Source of the DNA: a virus
Direction: 5' to 3' (one strand)
IMG/VR virus record: IMGVR_UViG_3300013104_000005
Location: 1 to 64,000 of that record
Length of the DNA stretch: 64,000 nucleotides
The position numbers were made by a program, and so were the translations under genes. The notes under the pieces are model-generated. The model was not told the DNA's origin, ran no database searches, and was given only the letters and a program-made list of their open reading frames with translations. This document shows positions 51,039-59,336 of this stretch, piece by piece (position 1 is the first letter of the stretch; each line of letters begins with the position of its first letter).

Positions 51039-54000
51039 ATGGCCGACCTCGCAGGACGCGAGTTTGACGTAAGACTATACACCCCGCCTACCATACTGGC
51101 ACCTGTCGTCTCGGCCGCCACTGCCGGTATCGGCAACAGGTTCACTAACAACTGGATGGCAGACGGTAATATAGCGCCAGACGGCTCGTGGGCCACCGTG
51201 ACCTTTTCGCCACCCACGGGCCACGCCGTACAGGCCGCTACGCTCGTGCTGTCGCTGCAGTTTGCGGGCCCGGGCTCGTACGCAGGTTCACTGACCACAA
51301 ACATCAGGTATGATGGCACGCCCGTCGGCGCCACAGGCGCAGATGAACTGACCCCAGGGCTGGCGTGGAGCACCAGTCCTACCCTGGTCTCGATCCCGCT
51401 GTCGGTAGGTCACCTGGCGATCTTGAACGACTACGCCACCTCTAACCCCACGCCTACCACGCCGCTTTACATGGTGTTAGAGGCGCCTACCTCTACCCCG
51501 ACTACCGTTGTCGCGGCCTCACTGCACATCACCTTCGTGCAGGATAAGTGGGTGCGTGAAGCACTGCCGGACTTTGAGTTGACCAGCCTCGACTTTGAGG
51601 TGCTGGAGCGGGGCGGGTTTGGTAGCGGGCACGTGGGGCTCACCACGGCCTGGGAGAACCAACAGCTCAAGGGCACCGAGCGTGTCGACATCTGGGACGG
51701 CGCAGGCGCTAACCTCCTCTACCGCGGCGACGTGCGCCTGCCCGAGTCTCACCTCGAGGTAGAAGAGACCAAGGACCTAGCACTTTACGGCAGAGTCTCT
51801 GCTTCAGGTGACTGGAACGTAGGTCGTCGGTATGTTTACCCGCTCCTGACAGACTTGGCAGATGTAGCGGCAGACCTCTTTACTGACATCGTGTCCGTGT
51901 TTGACCCTACGGCTGTCTCAGACCTGCAAGCTACAGGCGCGTTTGTGCAGCCGGGTGAGGTGCTAGACTGGACGTCGACCAGCTTGGCCAGCGCGATGGA
52001 CAGCCTGATAGAGCGGGCGCCTGACCAGGCTATCTGGGGTTGGGATACCGCAGCTGACCCCAGCGGAGGTCTGGTACCGGTTAACCAGCTCTACGTGCGG
52101 CCCAGGGCCCAGGCTAACAAGTATAACTACAGCGTGGGCGACACCATTCAGGCCTTGGTTTACCCTGTAGATGCTACCCAGATAGTGAACACGCTGCACA
52201 TCACGGGCGGGCCCGCGCTGCAGCCTAACCTGTGTAACAACGGCGGGTTTGAAAACTTGGTAGCGCCCGACGAGCATCACGGCAACCTGCTCTTAGACGG
52301 AGACTTCGAGAAGAGCTGGTTTCGCTACACGCACTTCTTAGGTGTAGTGACTGGCGGCGCGCCAGTGAACCCTTACTGGACACTAGTCAGCGGCGCGACG
52401 CTCGTCGACACAGGCCACAACGGCACTGCGCTTACGTTCTTTGGACACCCTGTCGGCGGAGGTGAAGGTGGCGGCTCTACCCTCGCTAACGACGGCAACT
52501 GGTGGGTTTCACTTGACAGCAACGGTGAAGCCGTAGAGCAGACCGTTACAGTTGACCACACGAAGATCCTGCGGGCCGCAGCGTGGACACGCCGAGGCAA
52601 GGATAACAATCCAGCTACCGTCAACCTCTTCTTAGACGCGCTCGACGCTAGCGGCGCTGTCTTAGGTACCATCGGTCACCCGGCCAACCCCATCGACCCA
52701 GGCATGTTGCCCACCTCACTGGCTGACACGCTCTACCAACGCGTGGTGTGGGACGCTGACTTTACGGGTGGCACCTACGCTACCTGCACCAAGGTCCGGC
52801 TCAGGATCGTAGGCGCTTCAGGTACCGGGGCCGACGACGGAGTCTTAGTTGACACCTGTGGCGTGTGGTACCGCGACTTTCCCGTGCAGGCAGCGTGGAT
52901 CGTGTCACAGGGCGACGGCAACTCTCAACCCTCAGCTCCGGTAAGTCCTACTCCCTCAGTCTACTGGGCGCAGAAAGCTACCACACCCGGCGATGCTACC
53001 GCAGCGCTGAAAGGTGGGTACTGCGTGAAGTTGACCGGCGCTCCGGTCAGCGGCAGCTGGGTAGAGTTGCAGCAGGAGCTGTTTGCCAAGTTTACAGGCA
53101 AGCGGTTTCACACCTACACCGTGATGTTTCAGTTCAAGACGGGCGGCGGTAACCTGCAGGTAACGGCCGGAGCTTACGGTTACAACTCTGATGGGAGCTT
53201 GTGGGCCGTGCTTGAGGGCGACCCTTTCTTAGAGGGCAGCGACGGGAACTGGCACACGGCCTTCGCTACCATCTCTATCCAAGACGCTGACGCAGACATG
53301 CAGCCATTCATCCGGCTCTACACCGCAGGCACCCTATACATCGACAACGTGATGGTGGTCGAGGGTCCGCCGCCTGTCGAGTGCACCGAGCTGGGAGACT
53401 TCAACTTCTGGGAGGGTAGCAACTACGAGTGGTACGTTAACACAAACAATAGCAGCTTGACCTTACCGGCATTGGCAGCGGCGTCCATCGCTACATTCGG
53501 CGTACGAAGTACGCAGGTTGACCAACCCTTAGCGCTAGACCGCGCCTCGAGCGTAGCCTTCGCCGAGGGCTACTTTCAAGCTAACGCAGTAGCGCGCTGC
53601 CAGGGGCGCATCACCCTCGTGAACGACCCTTCACCGGTGGGCCTCGACGGTCTAGTCCGCATCCACAACTTTCCAGGCGCGGCGTCAGGTGCTCCCCCAG
53701 CAGACCAGCCGCTGGTGCCGGTGCGCGTGCGGTGGCAATACTCAGCCGCCGGCATGGTCTGCGACATCGACATTAACAACGACCGCCCCAGTCTAGCGGC
53801 TCTCTTCCTGCAAGAGAACAACAGCCAGAATAGTTCGGCGGCTCAACTCAGGCTAGGCCAGTTGGCACAGCAGAACAGTAACTCGGGCAGCGGACCAGCT
53901 AACAATCAGGGCGGCGCTTACTCTACGGGGTCGGCAATCAGCGGCAACACCGCGCTGCTCTCGGGCGACCCCCAGTCCATCCAAGCGCAGACATTCTTCA

Positions 54001-56210
54001 AGACGCCCACCGGCACCGACGAAGTAATCCTGGGGGTGCAGCGGGAGGCGTCGGGCCAGACCTCTGACCTGATGGAGTTCTACGATGAGACCGGATCAGT
54101 TCTCGCCAAGGTACTGCCGTCCGGTGGTTTTGCTGGCCCTACCTTACAGCCAACTGGCTTGCCTGGCGCAGTAGCTGCTGCGCGGTTCGTGGGAGCTACA
54201 GTAGGAGGCGCGCCCACTACAGGCACCTTTGCTGTAGGTGATGTGGTCGTTGACCAGACAGGAGCGCTCTGGGTCTGCACGGTAGCAGGCACTCCCGGCA
54301 CCTGGATCTCAGGCTTAACCAACCCTATGGCTGCTCAGGACGACCTCATCGTAGGCGGAGTAGGCGGTGTGCCTACTGCCTTAGGTCCAGGTGCGCCGGG
54401 CGACGTGCTGACGGTCGACCTGGTATCTGGGCACGTTGTGTGGGACGTGCCCTCGAGCGGGTTTACCAACCCCATGACTGCGCCCGGTGACCTCATCGTG
54501 GGTGGAGTGGCTGGTGCGCCGGGTAGACTCGCCGCAGGCACGGTAGGCCAACTCCTAAGCGTATCTAGCAGTGGGGCGCCGGCCTGGGGTGTGGCCTCAG
54601 TGACTCTGCCCACCGACGTCACTGGGTTTGCTACGCCCTCAGCGTGGTATGACGCGCAGCAGCAAACAGGTTTAGCCGATGGCGCGTCTGTCACACTCAT
54701 GACTGACAGGGGCAGCGGTGCGAGAAACCTCGCACCCGGCGGGTCGGCTTGCACATACCGAACTTCAGGCTTCAACTCTAAGCCCACCTACGAGTTCAAC
54801 GGCACCAACCAGTGGTATAGCGCTGCAGGTAATAGCCTGGGTGACGCTAGCGGCGTGGCCGGCCCCTTCACGATGTGGGCGGTCTATTACCCTTCAGCAG
54901 GGCTGCCCTCACAGTTTCAAAGTATCTTTGCCGCTGGCTCTACTGCTGAAGCGAACAGTACCTATGGTTCGCTCTTCATTGGCAACACTAACCTCTGGGC
55001 CTACGCTAACGCCGGCACCGACGTGGCCAGCAACGCTAAGATCATCTCTACTACCTTTGGCAAGCAAGCCCAGGTCTTCCGAGTGACCTACGACGGTAGC
55101 ACGCTCTTTCTGCACGTCAACGGCATGGCCGCAGGCTACGGGGTGCCTACCTGCAACATCGCCACTGGCGGCACCACGTTCTTAGGTAACAACGCCTACT
55201 CTCAGTTTCTCAAGGGCCGTCTAGGCGAGACGGGCATCATCAACCGCGCTTTACTGGGCGCAGAGGGTGAAGCGTTTGACCAGATGCTCATGCGGAAGTG
55301 GGGCATCGACACTTACGCACTGGCGGGCATCCCCAACCCTATGAGCGCCGCGGGTGACATCGTTGTAGGCGGCGCCGGCGGGTCACCCACCAAGCTTACC
55401 GCAGGCGCCAGTCGCTCGGTGCTTAACACCATCAGCGGTACTCCAGCGTGGCTAGTGCCTGGCAAGGGGCCAAAGGAGGTCTCTATCACCAGCGGCCTGG
55501 TCGGCCAGTGGCGAGCCTCGGACGGGGTCGGCACGCAGGCGGACGGCAGCAAGATCGTCAAGCCCCTGGTAGACCAGCTCGGCCACTCTAATATGAAGAT
55601 GTTCGGCTTCTCGGTAGCACCCATCTGGTATGAACGGCGCTTGAACGGGGTCGCCGGCGTGGCCATGGACGGCAACACCTTCCTATCCGCCGACTACAAC
55701 TCTATCTGGGACTTTGAGCGAACAGACCCATTTTCGTGGTACGTGGTCTTTCGGCCCATGTCACTGGGGAGCTTGAACTGGATCATTGCACACGAGGCCA
55801 ACAGCGGAAACTTCGCTGGATGGTATGGCTTCATCAACTCCACCGGGACGCTCTCGGCTCGCATGGACTCAACCAGTACCAGTGCGATCGGCTTTACTGG
55901 CACCACCGTCTGCACGGTAGGGACTCCCTATGTCTTTGCCTTCAAGAGCACGGGGACCAGCACCGCGGCTGGCTGTAGTATCTGGCTGAACGGGGTCAAG
56001 GAAACAGTCTCCAGCGTGGCACAGGACAACCTTACTACCAGCATCAAGAACGCGTCGCCCCTCTGCCTCGGCTGCAGGCGAGACGCAGCCAACTCAGGCG
56101 CCCTCATGTTCCCCACCGACATCATGGAGGCGGGCGTCTACGCCGGCGCCGTCAGCGACCCCGACATGCTGACACTCGCCAATGACCTGCGGACCAAGTA
56201 TAGTTTCTAA
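51039..56210 (+). CDS. Large tail tip/fibre protein with carbohydrate-binding and LamG-like modules
   Basis: 1723 residues. About 1-370 resembles a tail-hub (Tal-like) region. About 400-790 contains two carbohydrate-binding-like beta-sandwiches (NLLLDGDFEKSWFRYTHF; FIRLYTAGTLYIDNVMVVEG). About 1080-1160 and 1430-1470 hold three NPM-x-GD(L/I)(I/V)VGG repeats common in fibres. About 1180-1425 and 1485-1723 are two LamG/concanavalin-like domains (YEFNGTNQWYS, FKGRLGETGIINRALLG-type ends). It is the likely receptor-binding protein. Its stop directly abuts the convergent gene. Confidence 0.8.
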   Translation: MADLAGREFDVRLYTPPTILAPVVSAATAGIGNRFTNNWMADGNIAPDGSWATVTFSPPTGHAVQAATLVLSLQFAGPGSYAGSLTTNIRYDGTPVGATGADELTPGLAWSTSPTLVSIPLSVGHLAILNDYATSNPTPTTPLYMVLEAPTSTPTTVVAASLHITFVQDKWVREALPDFELTSLDFEVLERGGFGSGHVGLTTAWENQQLKGTERVDIWDGAGANLLYRGDVRLPESHLEVEETKDLALYGRVSASGDWNVGRRYVYPLLTDLADVAADLFTDIVSVFDPTAVSDLQATGAFVQPGEVLDWTSTSLASAMDSLIERAPDQAIWGWDTAADPSGGLVPVNQLYVRPRAQANKYNYSVGDTIQALVYPVDATQIVNTLHITGGPALQPNLCNNGGFENLVAPDEHHGNLLLDGDFEKSWFRYTHFLGVVTGGAPVNPYWTLVSGATLVDTGHNGTALTFFGHPVGGGEGGGSTLANDGNWWVSLDSNGEAVEQTVTVDHTKILRAAAWTRRGKDNNPATVNLFLDALDASGAVLGTIGHPANPIDPGMLPTSLADTLYQRVVWDADFTGGTYATCTKVRLRIVGASGTGADDGVLVDTCGVWYRDFPVQAAWIVSQGDGNSQPSAPVSPTPSVYWAQKATTPGDATAALKGGYCVKLTGAPVSGSWVELQQELFAKFTGKRFHTYTVMFQFKTGGGNLQVTAGAYGYNSDGSLWAVLEGDPFLEGSDGNWHTAFATISIQDADADMQPFIRLYTAGTLYIDNVMVVEGPPPVECTELGDFNFWEGSNYEWYVNTNNSSLTLPALAAASIATFGVRSTQVDQPLALDRASSVAFAEGYFQANAVARCQGRITLVNDPSPVGLDGLVRIHNFPGAASGAPPADQPLVPVRVRWQYSAAGMVCDIDINNDRPSLAALFLQENNSQNSSAAQLRLGQLAQQNSNSGSGPANNQGGAYSTGSAISGNTALLSGDPQSIQAQTFFKTPTGTDEVILGVQREASGQTSDLMEFYDETGSVLAKVLPSGGFAGPTLQPTGLPGAVAAARFVGATVGGAPTTGTFAVGDVVVDQTGALWVCTVAGTPGTWISGLTNPMAAQDDLIVGGVGGVPTALGPGAPGDVLTVDLVSGHVVWDVPSSGFTNPMTAPGDLIVGGVAGAPGRLAAGTVGQLLSVSSSGAPAWGVASVTLPTDVTGFATPSAWYDAQQQTGLADGASVTLMTDRGSGARNLAPGGSACTYRTSGFNSKPTYEFNGTNQWYSAAGNSLGDASGVAGPFTMWAVYYPSAGLPSQFQSIFAAGSTAEANSTYGSLFIGNTNLWAYANAGTDVASNAKIISTTFGKQAQVFRVTYDGSTLFLHVNGMAAGYGVPTCNIATGGTTFLGNNAYSQFLKGRLGETGIINRALLGAEGEAFDQMLMRKWGIDTYALAGIPNPMSAAGDIVVGGAGGSPTKLTAGASRSVLNTISGTPAWLVPGKGPKEVSITSGLVGQWRASDGVGTQADGSKIVKPLVDQLGHSNMKMFGFSVAPIWYERRLNGVAGVAMDGNTFLSADYNSIWDFERTDPFSWYVVFRPMSLGSLNWIIAHEANSGNFAGWYGFINSTGTLSARMDSTSTSAIGFTGTTVCTVGTPYVFAFKSTGTSTAAGCSIWLNGVKETVSSVAQDNLTTSIKNASPLCLGCRRDAANSGALMFPTDIMEAGVYAGAVSDPDMLTLANDLRTKYSF

Positions 56211-56633
56211 CTACAGGCAAGTAGGCCAGCCGATGTAAGCTTTCAGTTCGGTGTTGTACTGCAGCTCAAACGAGTCCATGTCACATAGCCGCATCCCCAG
56301 GGGCATGAGGTTAGTGCTGTTAGGCACCCGATAAGCCCTGACCACAGCGTTAGCTTGCCAGTAAAATACGGCCAGCGCGATGGCCCCAGTGTTAGCGAAG
56401 ACTCGCAGCCACTGCTGTTGGTGTGGCTCAAAGAGGTCCCAGGGCATGTAGCCCTCGGTGGTAAGGCTAGACCTGATGACCTTAGCCTCCAAAGCCACCC
56501 CCAGTCCCCTCGCCGAACACCCGCCGATGTCGAAGGGCTTGCGCCCTCCGGCATCGTCGCGGATGCGGTAAAGCGGCCAGCCGCAGCGCAGCGCACCCGC
56601 TACTAGGGGCGGGTAGAGGCTGGCCTCCTTCAC
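56211..56633 (-). CDS. PD-(D/E)XK nuclease, Holliday-junction-resolvase-like
   Basis: 140 residues. KPFDIGGCSARGL supplies the catalytic Asp and GVALEAKVIR the E-x-K; WDLFEPHQQQWLRVFANTGA matches the helix after the active site in RecU-type resolvases. It probably resolves branched DNA before packaging. GTG start overlaps the upstream stop (GTGA). Its TAG immediately abuts the fibre gene stop. Confidence 0.8.
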   Translation of the reverse strand: MKEASLYPPLVAGALRCGWPLYRIRDDAGGRKPFDIGGCSARGLGVALEAKVIRSSLTTEGYMPWDLFEPHQQQWLRVFANTGAIALAVFYWQANAVVRAYRVPNSTNLMPLGMRLCDMDSFELQYNTELKAYIGWPTCL

Positions 56634-56941
56634 GTCAGGCTCACGTTAGTGCTGAGCTCGACGTGCATGATGTTCCTCGACGAGACCACCAGCGTCTTTT
56701 GAGGTCCCAGCGTGATGATGAGGAAGTCACCCTCGGCGGTTATCACGTCGTGGAAGTAGAGCGGGTCACAGACGCCGTCAAAGTCACTGCGCCGCTCGTT
56801 GGTGTAACGAACGTGGACCATGAACCTCATAGACTCAGCAGTATGCGCGCGGTTGACGGTCTTGACCTGGGCCTCGCTGAGCGGTGGTTCGGGCACCTGA
56901 GCGCTGGGCGTAGGTGCAGCTACAGTCGGGAGTGAAGGCAT
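56630..56941 (-). CDS. Hypothetical protein
   Basis: 103 residues from ATG 56941, which overlaps the stop of the ThyA-like gene (TAATG). The N-terminus is Pro-rich; the rest is beta-rich (MRFMVHVRYTNERRSDFDGV, DFLIITLGPQKTLVVSSRNI). No family recognised. Coupled to the modification gene upstream. Confidence 0.6.
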   Translation of the reverse strand: MPSLPTVAAPTPSAQVPEPPLSEAQVKTVNRAHTAESMRFMVHVRYTNERRSDFDGVCDPLYFHDVITAEGDFLIITLGPQKTLVVSSRNIMHVELSTNVSLT

Positions 56942-57876
56942 TATCGTAGTCTCTCTTTCCAGTTCCACCTGATGAGGTTACACCACTTTCGCCAGAACGT
57001 GTGCTCTGCCTCGAGTGGCGAGTAAAAGTTACGCCAGTGGTTCACGTTCATGCCGGCGATGCCGCTCACGATGATGTGGCTGAGCAGGTCATCGAGGATC
57101 TGTCCGGCGCCGACCTTCACCTGTTCCCAGGTCCAGAGGTTGGGCAACTCTGGCGGGATGCGTAGTTGAGGGATCTCGACATCTACCCAACGCTCTTGGC
57201 CGATGTGCGCCAGCTGCACCGGGTTATTGTCATAGCTGTGAAGTGACCCCGCGATGTGGGTATAAGTGCCTACCTGCATGTTCAGTAAGCTCGCCATCGT
57301 GCACTGGATGGCGCAGAAGGCCGCGACATCGTAGGGCAGGCCCAGCTTGATGTCGTTCGACCGCATGTTCACCACTAGGCTTAAGCCTTGCGACCCCTTG
57401 AGAAACTGCATGCTGAGGGTGCAGGGTACATCGAGTGAAGGCGCCGGCAGGCCAGGTGACCAGATAGTAGCCACCGCTTGCCGTGAGTCTGGGTCACGCT
57501 TGAGCAGTGCGTGGATGTCTCCCAGCGAATGCGCTAGCCGCGGACCATAGGCCCCGTCAAATGTGCCGGTGACCGGGTTAACGAACTTCTTCATCTCGCT
57601 GTTGACCGCGATGAGTAGCTCTGCGTGCTTGCGGTCACCGCCGTGGCCAGCCATATACTGCAGTGTCTCTACTGCCCAGAAGCGATAGTTAAGCCTGCGT
57701 GACGCGCCGGAGTATAGCCCTAGTTCGGCTGACGACAGGTGAAAGATGCCGGGCCGCACCTCCTTACACGGCAGGTTGCGAGGCTTGAACGGTTCGCCCC
57801 ACCTATCAACAAACTCGACAAGCCGCGGGTAGAGTTCTGCCATCGACTCGCAACTTACCGTAGATAAACCCCACAT
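56941..57876 (-). CDS. ThyA-fold enzyme, predicted dCMP (hydroxy)methylase
   Basis: 311 residues with the thymidylate-synthase core: catalytic Cys152 in VPCTLSMQF, RSND (172-175), GLPYDVAAF, and His213/Tyr215 in AGSLHSYDNN. Known thymidylate synthases have Asn at the GLPFN position, which pairs with dUMP; here it is Asp183, as in T4 dCMP hydroxymethylase, where Asp selects dCMP. With a separate ThyX nearby, I infer that this enzyme makes 5-hydroxymethyl-dCMP (or 5-methyl-dCMP). Start at 57876 with GGGAGG eight bases upstream. The ThyA fold is sure; specificity is an inference. Confidence 0.75.
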   Translation of the reverse strand: MWGLSTVSCESMAELYPRLVEFVDRWGEPFKPRNLPCKEVRPGIFHLSSAELGLYSGASRRLNYRFWAVETLQYMAGHGGDRKHAELLIAVNSEMKKFVNPVTGTFDGAYGPRLAHSLGDIHALLKRDPDSRQAVATIWSPGLPAPSLDVPCTLSMQFLKGSQGLSLVVNMRSNDIKLGLPYDVAAFCAIQCTMASLLNMQVGTYTHIAGSLHSYDNNPVQLAHIGQERWVDVEIPQLRIPPELPNLWTWEQVKVGAGQILDDLLSHIIVSGIAGMNVNHWRNFYSPLEAEHTFWRKWCNLIRWNWKERLR

Positions 57877-57880
57877 TGTT

Positions 57881-58339
57881 TTAACCTCCCAGGTCGCCGG
57901 CGAAGAAGTCGATGTGCGTGAGCTGCACCACCTCGATAAGGTGTGGGTTGTCATCCAGGAACGCGTCTCGATCAGGGTCGACGTACTCTCGACAGTAGTA
58001 GAGGCGCATGACCCCCAGCGTGATGGCTGCTTTCAAGCAGGTTAAGCACGACTGGTCGGTGCAGTACAGGGTGTCAGCTTCGCCTGTGCGGGAGAGCAGG
58101 GCATTGAGCTCTGCGTGTATTGTGCGGATGCAGTGAGGTTTGGGACGGTCATGTGCTAGCAAGCAACCTGCGTCTTCGCAGTGGGGTGTGCCTGGCAGCG
58201 AGCCATTGTAGCCAGTAGCCACGATCTTGTTGCGGTAGGTGAGTACCGCGCCTACCTTGCGCCGCGGGCAGGTCGACCGAGCGGAGGCTAACCACGCGAT
58301 CTTCATAAAGTACTGTGAGGTACAGATCCTGCTCATCAT
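57881..58339 (-). CDS. dCMP deaminase
   Basis: 152 residues with the zinc-site motifs HAE (75-77) and CLTC (98-101), plus a second Cys/His group CEDAGC...H seen in T4-like dCMP deaminases. It converts dCMP to dUMP, feeding the ThyX reaction and setting the C/T precursor ratio. GGAGGG lies immediately before two tandem ATG codons, and the second (58336) has the better spacing. It precedes the ThyA-like gene by four bases. Confidence 0.92.
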   Translation of the reverse strand: MMSRICTSQYFMKIAWLASARSTCPRRKVGAVLTYRNKIVATGYNGSLPGTPHCEDAGCLLAHDRPKPHCIRTIHAELNALLSRTGEADTLYCTDQSCLTCLKAAITLGVMRLYYCREYVDPDRDAFLDDNPHLIEVVQLTHIDFFAGDLGG

Positions 58340-58349
58340 CCCTCCTTAG

Positions 58350-58385
58350 GGAAAAGCATCAGGCGCGCCCGCCACGGCGCGCCTG
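58350..58385 (-). terminator. Hairpin, weak intrinsic terminator or attenuator
   Basis: Read leftward, CAGGCGCGCC pairs perfectly with GGCGCGCCTG around six bases, followed by ATGCTTTTCC. The T-run is short and displaced, so read-through into the dCMP deaminase gene is likely. Confidence 0.55.
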
Positions 58386-58424
58386 ACTACCTCCAGATGA
58401 TCTAATCGAATGAAAGCGGGAGAA

Positions 58425-58889
58425 TTATGCCGCTGTTTCTGCCGCCTTCTTGTTAGATTTGGTGGGAGCAGCAGGTGCCGCCGGTGTAGGAGCGGTCCTG
58501 GGGAAAATGGCCAACTCCATCCGAGAGACCTCGGGCGTGGCGCCCTCGGCGGCCGGCTCGGTGATGATGAAGCCGTAGATGTCGGTCCCATTCACCTCAT
58601 CCTCAGAGCCCTGCTGACGACTCAGCCGGCTCTTGAGGCCCTGCAGCTTGGCGCCGCGAGCTCGGGCCTTTTTCGCCTCTTCACGGATGGTCTGCAGCAG
58701 CGGGCGATAGGACCCCGAGGGGTCGCCGAAGCTGCTTTGCCCGTTCTTGGTCACCTTGATGCGGTAGTCGCTGGGCGACAGCACCGACTTGCGGACCGTG
58801 CGCGTGGGCTTAACCACCGCTCCCTCAGCGGGCTGTGCTGGCTCAGCCGGTTGTATGGCATCTAGGGCTACTGTCTGTGTATCAGTCAC
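58425..58889 (-). CDS. Hypothetical protein with disordered ends
   Basis: 154 residues. N- and C-termini are Ala/Pro/Thr-rich; the core (SDYRIKVTKNGQSSFGDPSG and LLQTIREEAKKARARGAKLQ) is basic, and the domain ends EVSRMELAIFPR. GTG start with AGGAGG upstream. First gene after a perfect consensus promoter, so likely abundant, perhaps nucleic-acid-binding. No family recognised. Confidence 0.6.
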   Translation of the reverse strand: MTDTQTVALDAIQPAEPAQPAEGAVVKPTRTVRKSVLSPSDYRIKVTKNGQSSFGDPSGSYRPLLQTIREEAKKARARGAKLQGLKSRLSRQQGSEDEVNGTDIYGFIITEPAAEGATPEVSRMELAIFPRTAPTPAAPAAPTKSNKKAAETAA

Positions 58890-58950
58890 GATGTTCCTCC
58901 TACTCCAGCTGGGCTACACCATTGTAACCTCAGCATCATGCTACATTACC

Positions 58951-58979
58951 ATTATAATGGGAAGAGCATGAATTGTCAA
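58951..58979 (-). promoter_or_regulatory. Perfect consensus sigma70 promoter
   Basis: Read leftward: TTGACA (58979-58974), 17-base spacer, TATAAT (58956-58951). It drives the 58889 to 56211 genes, about 60 bases upstream of the first GTG. Confidence 0.93.
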
Positions 58980-58984
58980 CCGAG

Positions 58985-59317
58985 CTAGACTTTTTGTTCT
59001 AATCTCTTGATAGAGAGCTCTCGCAGCCGCTGCACCTCAGCGTCTGACAAGACGCAGTTAGAGCCCTCGTTTTTCTTCCACTGCGAAGCGTGGTCAATGA
59101 GTTGCTGAGCTATGCCCACCCAGAAGCTCTTGACCAGCTCGCCCTGCAGGTCAAAGAAGGTCAGCGCGTCTGCTTCGCCGTGTTGCCTGGCTAATTTCTC
59201 TGCGAGGTTGTGCACGTGCGGCGTGCCCTCGTAGAGGGCGCACGCTAGCTCCTCCACGTCCAACTTGTCAGTGCGCGGCTTCGCTGCCAACCTTACCGCT
59301 ATAGAGTTGTCTAACAC
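58985..59317 (-). CDS. Hypothetical protein
   Basis: 110 residues, helical (LAEKLARQHGEADALTFFDL, SDAEVQRLRELSIKRLEQKV). GTG at 59317 is chosen because AAGGAGGT precedes it by four bases; an in-frame GTG at 59332 would lie before that site. Last gene before the promoter region. No family recognised. Confidence 0.6.
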   Translation of the reverse strand: MLDNSIAVRLAAKPRTDKLDVEELACALYEGTPHVHNLAEKLARQHGEADALTFFDLQGELVKSFWVGIAQQLIDHASQWKKNEGSNCVLSDAEVQRLRELSIKRLEQKV

Positions 59318-59336
59318 TATTACCTCCTTCACACCC

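Noticed and set aside
56941-57876. Calling this simply thymidylate synthase ThyA
   Set aside because: The fold is ThyA, but Asp183 and the neighbouring ThyX argue against dUMP as substrate.
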